A stretch of DNA of 13,739 bases from Bacteroidota bacterium (GTDB taxonomy: Bacteria; Bacteroidota; Bacteroidia; Chitinophagales; Chitinophagaceae): contig JAEYOL010000342.1 in the NCBI GenBank assembly GCA_023411775.1, forward strand, positions 1-13,739. The letters run 5' to 3'. The notes beneath the pieces are model-generated. The model had not been told where the DNA came from. It was given only the letters and a program-made list of their open reading frames with translations, and searched no databases. Positions 8,901 to 13,739 of the stretch are shown here, one piece after another; position 1 is the stretch's first letter, and every line of letters begins with the position of its first letter. Both the position numbers and the translations under genes were made by a program.

Positions 8901-9080
8901 CCCTTCTTCACTACCAAACCCACCGGGCAGGGCACGGGACTGGGTTTATCATTGAGCTACGACATTATCACTAAAGGACATGGTGGCGAACTGAAGGTGG
9001 AAACGACTGAAAATAAAGGAACCAGATTTATAATTATCATACCAATTAAACCAGTAGTTCATGAAAATCCTGGTAGTTGA
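5964..9080 (+). CDS. Soluble histidine kinase with SnoaL-like domain and three repeated GAF-like modules
   Basis: This kinase of about 1038 residues has no signal peptide or membrane helix. Residues 1-135 look like a SnoaL/NTF2-fold sensor domain. A coiled segment follows, then three consecutive modules of about 190 residues starting near 179, 371 and 564. Each opens with a helix of the type EA(S/A)LE(R/K)VR(A/S)(R/K)(S/A)(L/M)AMH and continues as a GAF-like fold; the first two end in a FxKVFEQAYxRFLDL motif. A coiled coil (about 745-780) leads to the H box with His789, the N box at Asn918/922, DNGNGIP and GTGLGL near 990. I chose ATG 5964, five bases after the upstream stop. A TTG at 5955 in the same frame, overlapping that stop, is the alternative. 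The gene ends 20 bases inside the response regulator gene. Ligands of the modules are unknown. Confidence 0.9.
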   Translation: MKLTKQIRTDLAKAYQCAMEISILDMKAPLRYINQYIAENVSGYGTAADEKVRSREDYRKMLMKSRQQSKGMWFKAKIITPYRPIFTDETTAKFHDEIMVQIGDKKNKHQIHLYMSCVFKYQFNKWQMVLFHGSMPDPTSSTEDTFHIGEAEKKIKELEEVVAQRTAELQIKARELEVEASLERVRARSLAMHNTSELGDVIHTVHKELLNLNMAIHGGSFIVINNDIDETIRCWGSGGTVNTSTEVHLPFYKEPFCTNLIKRIKKGPGFFTEEYTRQEKKKFFTFLFKHDPWSKLDAEQKKETLSSPGGYTRSCCVSENTSIFIVNQSGKIFSAEENEILKRFGKVFEQAYSRFLDLQKAEAQAREAMIEAALEKVRARSLAMHHSDELEMVAASLFDRLAELGLSFDGALIFLFEKEKRNIRLWVATTQLSAPVNIELPYDRDIENNAIIKDLWHAIESDENILDRSYSGETKNEYFRYVVKYNESKVPKPIQRLQIETESWKFHGVAEKNSMLGFDSWSDHLTTPEDLKILTRFSKVFEQAYIRFLDLKKAEEQAKEAKIEAALERVRSKAMAMHNTEDLSDTIHAFYKELQIFSITPRRCGVGLLDKESRTGELFTWNTTEQGESLELVGRLLMEGHPVLEKVYEGWITQTNYYPVLRGKEISEYYKVIRPQMGFPNYAHDDVQYGYFFFFSEGGVYAWTQNEMKEEELQIYRRFTSVLSLTYKRYKDLQQAEALAEKAEQDLILLKEEKKRTEDALAELRVTQKQLIQSEKMASLGELTAGIAHEIQNPLNFVNNFSEVSNELLDEMKTELSKGSIEEALAIAEDVRQNLEKITHHGKRADAIVKGMLQHSRSSSGTKEPTDINALCDEYLRLSYHGLRARDKSFNATIKTDFDSSIGTVEVIPQDLGRAILNLLTNAFYTVNEKKKSASAAGSANVYEPTVSVRTKKGKDAVEIEVSDNGNGIPQKIQAKIFQPFFTTKPTGQGTGLGLSLSYDIITKGHGGELKVETTENKGTRFIIIIPIKPVVHENPGS

Positions 9081-9438
9081 CGACGAAACAGATGTTCAAA
9101 CACTTTTTGAACAGCGGTTCAGAAAGGAGATCAGGACCGGTGAAATGCAATTCTTTTTCGCCTTTTCAGGTGAACATGCCCTGGACTATATGAAAGCCAA
9201 CGAGCATGAAGCGATATTGATCCTTTCCGATATCAATATGCCGGGCATGAGCGGGCTCGAGCTTCTGCGGGAAATAAAGAAAAAATATGAGAAGCCACCA
9301 CCAGTCGTAATGATGATCACCGCTTACGGTGACCTAGAAAATTATAACCAGGCCATGAAACTGGGTGCTGATGATTTTTTAACCAAGCCTGTCGATTTTG
9401 TTGCATTAAAAGAAAAACTTAAAATCAAACTGGTATGA
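9061..9438 (+). CDS. Single-domain response regulator (receiver only)
   Basis: This 125-residue stand-alone receiver resembles CheY/Spo0F-like proteins. It has the acidic pair Asp7/Asp8, the phosphoacceptor Asp57 in LSDINMPGMSG, Thr87 in MITAYGD and Lys109 in LTKPVDF, so it should be phosphorylatable. There is no output domain. Its gene begins 20 bases before the end of the soluble kinase gene and ends in ATGA overlap with the receiver-cyclase gene, which ties it to both. Likely roles are a phosphorelay intermediate, a phosphate sink, or an allosteric partner of the kinase or cyclase; the sequence does not decide between these. Its receiver is clearly related to that of the next gene (shared SDINMP, AYGD and TKPV, and a similar insert after the first helix), suggesting local duplication. 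Confidence 0.93.
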   Translation: MKILVVDDETDVQTLFEQRFRKEIRTGEMQFFFAFSGEHALDYMKANEHEAILILSDINMPGMSGLELLREIKKKYEKPPPVVMMITAYGDLENYNQAMKLGADDFLTKPVDFVALKEKLKIKLV

Positions 9439-10475
9439 CTAAAATATTGGTAGCCGATGACGAAACCGACCTGGAAGTACTGATCCGGCAAAAATTCAGG
9501 CAAAAAATTCGCGAACAAAAATACGAGTTTGTCTTTGCCATCAACGGCAACGACGCCCTTGAAAAAATGCAGCAGCATCCCGATGTAGCCATCGTTTTAT
9601 CCGATATCAATATGCCGGAAATGGATGGTTTGACCCTGCTCAGTAAACTGAGCGAATCAAATCCGCTTACGAAATCGGTGATCGTGTCTGCGTACGGCGA
9701 TATGGAAAATATACGCACGGCTATGAACCGTGGCGCGTTCGACTTTATCACTAAACCGGTCAATTTCGAAGACCTTGAAGTTACGATGGAAAAAACGATC
9801 CGTCATGTTACTCAAATGAAGGAAACGCTGAAGGCGATCAAGGAAAACAATATCCTGCGGATGTATGTGGATGAGTCGGTACTCAATTTTATGAACAGCC
9901 GGGAATACGAGTCCTCGCTTTTGGCCAATGAAACAGTAGAGGCAACGGTAGCATTCATCGATATCTGCAGCTTTACATCGATCAGCGAGAACGAGGATCC
10001 CGATACCGTCGTCAATATGCTAAACAATTATTTTGACGTGATGGTAAAAGAGATTATCGAACAGGATGGTCATATTGATAAATTTATCGGCGATGCGATC
10101 ATGGCCGTGTTTCGTGGTGATTATCATCTCGACCGTGCTATCGATGCCTGCCTGGCAGTAAGAAAACAGGTTGAATTATTGCCGCGGCAAACCAATAAAG
10201 TAAGTTTTTCGCCACATGTTTCTATCGGTATCAATTCAGGCGAAATGATCTCGGGAAATATTGGCTCGGCCACTTTGCGCAGGCTCGACTATACGGTGGT
10301 AGGTGATAACGTAAATATTGCCCAGCGTTTACAGGCGGTTGCCGGCCAGGGGCAGATCGTGATCACCGAATCATCCTACGAGAAAATTAAGGCTTCCTTC
10401 AACTGTAAGCTTATCGGTGAAACCAGTTTGAAAAATAAAACCGCGCCGGTAATGTTGTTCGAAGTGCTGGATTAA
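9435..10475 (+). CDS. Receiver-class III adenylate cyclase fusion
   Basis: This 346-residue protein joins a receiver (1-125; Asp8/Asp9, phosphoacceptor Asp57, Ser85, Lys107) through a helical linker to a class III nucleotidyl cyclase domain (about 168-344). The linker holds the pre-cyclase handle ILRMYVDESVLNFM. The catalytic set is present: metal-binding Asp176 in FIDICSF and Asp220 in FIGDAIMAVF, purine-selecting Lys216 and Asp285 (DYTVVGD), and transition-state Asn294 and Arg298 in VNIAQRL. The Lys/Asp pair predicts ATP as substrate, hence cAMP production by a homodimer. Phosphorylation by one or both upstream kinases would control activity (inference). The start overlaps the preceding stop (ATGA). 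The gene ends 13 bases before the convergent anmK stop. No cAMP-binding protein is encoded in this window. Confidence 0.93.
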   Translation: MTKILVADDETDLEVLIRQKFRQKIREQKYEFVFAINGNDALEKMQQHPDVAIVLSDINMPEMDGLTLLSKLSESNPLTKSVIVSAYGDMENIRTAMNRGAFDFITKPVNFEDLEVTMEKTIRHVTQMKETLKAIKENNILRMYVDESVLNFMNSREYESSLLANETVEATVAFIDICSFTSISENEDPDTVVNMLNNYFDVMVKEIIEQDGHIDKFIGDAIMAVFRGDYHLDRAIDACLAVRKQVELLPRQTNKVSFSPHVSIGINSGEMISGNIGSATLRRLDYTVVGDNVNIAQRLQAVAGQGQIVITESSYEKIKASFNCKLIGETSLKNKTAPVMLFEVLD

Positions 10476-10488
10476 TGGAGTAAAGTAA

Positions 10489-11592
10489 TCATCCCTCCTG
10501 CCCCATCCACATTGCACCACCTACGCTATCACGGGTGGCACCGGTCACTGAGGACAGCACATTTGTTTTTTCCCGCCAGCGCAAGACGCCTATCAGCGCC
10601 ATGATCAGGGCTTCCTTATACTGCACCAGGCCTTCATCTGGGATCACCACTTCAATCTGCCATTCTTTTAACAGGTCGGCGAGGCGGCCAGTAAGAAAAT
10701 TATTGAGCGCACCACCACCTGTCACCAGTAGTTTTTGTCCGGAGGAACCGGCAGCTCCGAGGCCGCGCAGATTTTCAATGGCATTTTTTACCTGTATAAC
10801 AATATGCTCAGTATATGTTCTCAACCCATCAACCGTTTTAATTTTAGCTTCGCTGATCATTGGATAAACCATATCCGTTCCAAAGTCATTAGCCAGGGAT
10901 TTTGGCCAGGGTTGTGTATAATAATCGAGGGTGTTTAATTTCTCCAGCAATTCCTGGTTGAGATTTCCCGAAGCTGCAATCTGACCTCCTTCATCAAATG
11001 GCTTTCCCATTTCCGCCGCCAGCATATTGAGCACACGATTGGCAGCGCAGATATCAAAAGCAATATATTCTGATCCTGTGTTGAAAGAAATATTCGCTAT
11101 TCCTCCCAGGTTTAAAAAATAGTTGTAGTCGCCCAGCAAAAGCTTCTCACCAATGGGAACTATAGGTGCACCTTGTCCTCCCAGTGCAATATCCATGGCA
11201 CGCAGGTCTGACACCACCGGCAATTTCGTGGTGGCGGCGATTGCGGCTCCATCACCCAATTGTGCGGTCATTTTCCGGCCTGGTACATGAAAGGTAGTAT
11301 GTCCATGGGAAGCCACCAGCGCGACTTTATAATGCAATTGGTGCGCATCTATAAACCTGTTGACCTGTTCACCCAGGTAATGACCATAATCCGTATGCAA
11401 AAGCTGGTAACTAAGCGCATCCAGGGTAATAGCGTTTTTCAGTTTATCTACCCATTCTGCTGAATAGGGATAACAGTCGGCATGAAGTATCTCATAACTC
11501 CAATTTCCGCCATTCTCATGAATTTCGGTGTACACGATATCAAGCCCATCCAGCGAGCTCCCACTCATCAAACCGATAGCCCGGTAAATCAT
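10489..11592 (-). CDS. anmK: Anhydro-N-acetylmuramic acid kinase
   Basis: This 367-residue protein has the usual length of AnmK. The enzyme phosphorylates and opens 1,6-anhydro-MurNAc released by peptidoglycan turnover, giving MurNAc-6-phosphate in the cytosol for cell wall recycling. Visible family marks are the N-terminal phosphate-binding loop GLMSGSSLDGLD (residues 7-18), SHGHT (95-99), GDGAAIA, the segment VVSDLRAMDIALGGQGAPIVP at about 126-146, and NLGGIANISF (161-170). The segment AFDICAANRVLN (catalytic-type Asp at 180) replaces the GFDxGPGN form of Escherichia coli AnmK. It is transcribed toward the cyclase gene and diverges from upp. The next recycling enzyme, a MurQ-type etherase, is not seen in the window. 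Confidence 0.93.
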   Translation of the reverse strand: MIYRAIGLMSGSSLDGLDIVYTEIHENGGNWSYEILHADCYPYSAEWVDKLKNAITLDALSYQLLHTDYGHYLGEQVNRFIDAHQLHYKVALVASHGHTTFHVPGRKMTAQLGDGAAIAATTKLPVVSDLRAMDIALGGQGAPIVPIGEKLLLGDYNYFLNLGGIANISFNTGSEYIAFDICAANRVLNMLAAEMGKPFDEGGQIAASGNLNQELLEKLNTLDYYTQPWPKSLANDFGTDMVYPMISEAKIKTVDGLRTYTEHIVIQVKNAIENLRGLGAAGSSGQKLLVTGGGALNNFLTGRLADLLKEWQIEVVIPDEGLVQYKEALIMALIGVLRWREKTNVLSSVTGATRDSVGGAMWMGQEG

Positions 11593-11612
11593 TTTATTTA
11601 TTTTAGATTTGC

Positions 11613-11620
11613 CAAAAGTA
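11613..11620 (-). promoter_or_regulatory. Candidate -7 element of the anmK promoter (TACTTTTG)
   Basis: On the minus strand these eight bases read TACTTTTG, a full match to the Bacteroidota -7 consensus TAnnTTTG. They lie about 20 bases upstream of the anmK start, which would give a very short leader. No clear TTTG -33 element stands at 17-21 bases upstream, where the repeat-rich AT sequence begins. This is a motif match only. Confidence 0.4.
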
Positions 11621-11632
11621 AGTGTGTTTGAA

Positions 11633-11760
11633 GTTTAATGTTTAAAGTTTAAAGTCGAAAGGGTTGAAACATCGGGGCAAGGCTAAATCTCAACCTCAAT
11701 CTAAACCTTAACGTTAACTTTAAAAGAACATTAAACCATTTTAACCTTAAACCCCCAAAC
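11633..11760. repeat. Degenerate GTTTAAA / CTTAAC short repeats between anmK and upp
   Basis: The left part (11633-11653) consists of three heptamers GTTTAAT, GTTTAAA, GTTTAAA. After about 30 unique bases, the right part (11683-11736) falls into hexamers CTAAAT, CTCAAC, CTCAAT, CTAAAC, CTTAAC, GTTAAC, TTTAAA, AGAACA and TTAAAC, then degenerates up to the upp start at 11761. The two parts are roughly reverse complementary (GTTTAATGTT at 11633-11642 against AACATTAAAC at 11727-11736), so a long imperfect hairpin is possible. The region serves as the 5' leader of upp and lies just upstream of anmK. Confidence 0.6.
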
Positions 11761-12411
11761 ATGGTCATCAACCTAAGTGAGCAGCACAGTCTTGTCAGCA
11801 ACTGGGTTAGCGAATTGAGAGATGTAGATATCCAGACAGACCGGATGCGCTTTCGCCGTAACCTCGAACGAATTGGCGAAGTGGCCGCTTACGAGATCAG
11901 CAAAGTGATGCCTTTTGTCGAAAAAGAAGTGCAAACGCCGCTGGGAACCGCTACCTGTAAGGTTTTGCAGGTAAACCCCGTACTCGCCACCATACTTCGG
12001 GCCGGATTGCCGCTTCACCAGGGTCTGCTCAATTATTTTGACCTTGCTGACAACGCGTTTATATCGGCTTATCGTAAACATAACCAGGACGGCAGTTTTG
12101 AGATCAGTCTCGACTACATCTCATGCCCCGACCTGGAGGACCGGGTGGTAATTGTATCTGATCCCATGCTCGCTACGGGTTCTTCCTTAGTAAAAACCAT
12201 CCATTACCTGAAAGAAGAGGGCCGTCCCCGGGAAATTCATATCGTAGCCGCGATTGCATGCACTGTTGGCATTGAATATGTGAAAAGAGAAGAGCCATCG
12301 GTTACCATCTGGTGCGGCGATATCGACGATGAACTTACCGCAAAGGGATATATCGTGCCGGGCCTCGGTGATGCGGGAGACCTTGCATTTGGAGCCAAGG
12401 TACAGATGTAA
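11761..12411 (+). CDS. upp: Uracil phosphoribosyltransferase
   Basis: This 216-residue cytosolic enzyme converts uracil and PRPP to UMP and pyrophosphate in pyrimidine salvage. The PRPP-binding loop is VIVSDPMLATGSSL (about residues 130-143), close to the usual DPMLATGGS form with Ser in place of the second Gly. The uracil-binding C-terminal block is YIVPGLGDAGDLAFG (about 197-211), where family members usually have DRxFG. The N-terminal part includes RMRFRRNLERIGE and ATILRAGLPLHQGLL, both typical. Length matches the family (about 208-216). The gene stands alone: divergent anmK lies upstream across a repeat-rich leader, and a gap of about 330 bases separates it from the next gene. ATG 11761 is the natural start because the preceding bases are repeat sequence. 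Confidence 0.94.
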   Translation: MVINLSEQHSLVSNWVSELRDVDIQTDRMRFRRNLERIGEVAAYEISKVMPFVEKEVQTPLGTATCKVLQVNPVLATILRAGLPLHQGLLNYFDLADNAFISAYRKHNQDGSFEISLDYISCPDLEDRVVIVSDPMLATGSSLVKTIHYLKEEGRPREIHIVAAIACTVGIEYVKREEPSVTIWCGDIDDELTAKGYIVPGLGDAGDLAFGAKVQM

Positions 12412-12587
12412 GTTGTATAAAGATTGGGATTTGGTATAAGACCAGATATTCTGTCCATCAGGATTTTATCAAGTTTTCATCTCTGTTCATCGATGCTTGC
12501 TGCTAGCATATTTCAGAATTCCTTAATGTAATTCCGTACCAGCTCAATACCTGGAAAAATCAGCTGCTGAGGCAGCAATAATGGGGT

Positions 12588-12616
12588 TTTGCAGGTCTCA
12601 AATTTATTGTATTTTG
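12588..12616 (+). promoter_or_regulatory. Candidate promoter for the PorP/SprF-type gene (TTTG-N18-TATTTTG)
   Basis: TTTG at 12588-12591 is followed after 18 bases by TATTTTG at 12610-12616, one base short of the Bacteroidota -7 consensus TAnnTTTG. Transcription would then start about 120 bases before the ATG at 12742, leaving a leader that contains two inverted repeats. The match is imperfect. Confidence 0.35.
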
Positions 12617-12670
12617 CTACCGCTATCCGACATTATATGTGATTGCTGATTATCGAAGCAATTTTCAAAT

Positions 12671-12703
12671 TATGACAACGTTTATAAGAAGGGCATTGTC
12701 ATA
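12671..12703. repeat. 8-base inverted repeat in the leader of the PorP/SprF-type gene
   Basis: TATGACAA (12671-12678) and TTGTCATA (12696-12703) are perfect reverse complements with a 17-base spacer. They could form an RNA stem or a dimer operator site. Immediately after, AGACA (12703-12707) and TGTCT (12713-12717) form a second 5-base stem with a 5-base loop. Neither is followed by a T-run. Their position 25-70 bases before the start codon suggests a leader or operator element, but chance cannot be excluded. Confidence 0.4.
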
Positions 12704-12741
12704 GACATGGGGTGTCTGAGTTGAAAAAACTAAATGCTGAG

Positions 12742-13739
12742 ATGAAAAAATTTCTTTTAACATTGGCCGCCTGTGCCGCTTTGGGAATGGTGTCGATAGC
12801 CCAGGATCCGAATTTTTCCCAATTCTTCGCATCTCCGCTCACCATGAACCCGGCAATGACCGGCAAATTCGATGGCGTTTTCCGTTTTGCTGCTAACTAC
12901 CGTAATCAATGGCCCACGATCAACAATGCTTATAATACCATGACCGCTTCGGTGGATATGGGTATCATGAAAGATCGTGTGCCCGATTTCGACCAGTTTG
13001 GTGTAGGCTTCATGGCCTATAGTGATAAAGCTGGCGACGGCGCGCTCAACAGTACTTACTACGGACTATCCGTTGCTTATCATAAAGCACTCGATGAAAA
13101 CGGCTATCACCAGATTGGTGCCGGCTTCCAGGGTACTTTTATGAACAAACGACTAAACACCACCAAGCTTTTATTTGAAGACCAGTTGACCACTTCTGGT
13201 TTCACCGGCGTCACAAGGGAAAGTTTTACGGCCCGCCAGGTCAATCTCAACTATTTTGATCTCAATGCGGGATTTATATACAATGGTTCTACCAACGGTT
13301 ATAATAATTTCTACCTCGGCGCCTCGATGTATCATATCAACCGCCCAAAAGAGAGCTTTCAAAAAGGAGACTTTATTCTAAATGCCCGTACTACTATCCA
13401 GGGTGGAGCCCGCATACCCGTTGGAACATATAACTCTTTTCACCTCGCTGCCAATCACAGTATGCAGGCAAAGGCACACAATACCATGCTGGGTGGCGCT
13501 TTCAGTCTCAACGTGAACAACGACGAAGACAACCCCACTAATTTTTACCTCGGAAGCTGGTACCGTTTCAAAGACGCGATCATTCCTTATGTGGGGCTTG
13601 AGTTTGGCGAATGGCATTTCGGCGCCTCTTATGATGTCAATACATCATCATTAAAAGCGGCTTCCAATTCAAGAGGTGGCGTAGAGATATCCCTCATTTA
13701 TATAAAGAAGCCAACCGATCCCAACGCCAAAAAAATGAA
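12742..13739 (+). CDS. PorP/SprF-family outer membrane protein (type IX secretion-linked), 3' end outside window
   Basis: The frame is open from ATG 12742 to the window edge, giving about 332 codons without a stop. A signal peptide (MKKFLLTLAACAALGMVSIAQ) precedes the family hallmark DPNFSQFFASPLTMNPAMTG, followed by an alternating aromatic/polar beta-strand pattern (LGASMYHINRPKESF, FYLGSWYRF and others) typical of PorP/SprF outer-membrane barrels of about 310-340 residues. The family is named for PorP (Porphyromonas) and SprF (Flavobacterium). Members often pair with a large surface adhesin or CTD cargo gene, which would lie outside this window. The C-terminus is basic (KKPTDPNAKKM) and probably within a few codons of the end. 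A TTG at 12721 is in frame, but the signal peptide fits ATG 12742 better. Which cargo it serves cannot be told here. Confidence 0.9.
   Translation, partial: MKKFLLTLAACAALGMVSIAQDPNFSQFFASPLTMNPAMTGKFDGVFRFAANYRNQWPTINNAYNTMTASVDMGIMKDRVPDFDQFGVGFMAYSDKAGDGALNSTYYGLSVAYHKALDENGYHQIGAGFQGTFMNKRLNTTKLLFEDQLTTSGFTGVTRESFTARQVNLNYFDLNAGFIYNGSTNGYNNFYLGASMYHINRPKESFQKGDFILNARTTIQGGARIPVGTYNSFHLAANHSMQAKAHNTMLGGAFSLNVNNDEDNPTNFYLGSWYRFKDAIIPYVGLEFGEWHFGASYDVNTSSLKAASNSRGGVEISLIYIKKPTDPNAKKM

Larger units (their letters stand above)
12412..12741. other. Intergenic stretch between upp and the PorP/SprF-type gene
   Basis: About 330 bases without a credible coding region on either strand. It includes two short GC-poor hairpins (12493-12509 and 12563-12576) lacking T-runs, a candidate promoter at 12588-12616, and two inverted repeats close to the next gene (12671-12703 and 12703-12717). 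A transcription end for upp should lie here, but no classical terminator is evident. Confidence 0.5.

Noticed and set aside
10535..10867. Plus-strand open frame of 110 codons inside anmK
   Set aside because: It overlaps the well-supported anmK gene on the opposite strand and its translation shows no family features.
11608..11630. TTTG and TGTGTTTG on the plus strand as a upp promoter
   Set aside because: The spacing is only 11 bases instead of about 19, and the -7 element has a mismatch at a key A.
12493..12509. Hairpin ATGCT-N7-AGCAT after upp as a terminator
   Set aside because: Weak AT-rich 5-base stem with a 7-base loop and no following T-run.
12563..12576. Hairpin GCTGC-TGAG-GCAGC as a upp terminator
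   Set aside because: The 5-base stem is followed by AATAATGGGG rather than a T-run, so it does not meet the pattern of an intrinsic terminator.

Overview
The window looks like a chromosomal segment from a member of the Bacteroidota, most likely a Chitinophagaceae-type organism. This rests on the PorP/SprF-family protein at the right end, the TPR-containing periplasmic-sensor histidine kinase, the LytS/LytTR pair, a TAnnTTTG-like promoter element, and starts without strong Shine-Dalgarno sequences. The taxonomic call is inference from gene content. No tRNA, rRNA, CRISPR array, insertion sequence or phage gene was recognised.

Left block (5-3042, + strand): a LiaF-like four-helix membrane protein with an FGG-repeat C-terminal domain, a DUF4288-type small protein, a LytS-type membrane histidine kinase and its LytTR response regulator. 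The last three are packed with gaps of 7 and 18 bases and probably form an envelope-sensing two-component operon.

Middle block (3043-10475, + strand): a gene-poor stretch of about 430 bases holds a heptamer repeat and a candidate promoter. It is followed by a small ORF that contains, in another frame, a decayed piece of a histidine kinase. Then come four tightly coupled genes: a TPR/transmembrane histidine kinase, a soluble histidine kinase with a SnoaL-like domain and three repeated GAF-like modules, a single-domain response regulator, and a receiver-class III adenylate cyclase fusion. All three junctions overlap or nearly overlap. Together they read as a putative phosphorelay that turns periplasmic and cytosolic inputs into cAMP, and this is the most interesting system in the window.

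Right block (10489-13739): anmK (anhydro-MurNAc kinase, - strand) converges on the cyclase gene with a 13-base gap and diverges from upp (uracil phosphoribosyltransferase, + strand). The anmK-upp intergenic region carries degenerate 6- and 7-base GTTTAAA/CTTAAC-type repeats. After a gap of about 330 bases with a possible promoter and two small inverted repeats, a PorP/SprF-family outer-membrane protein gene begins and runs off the right edge.
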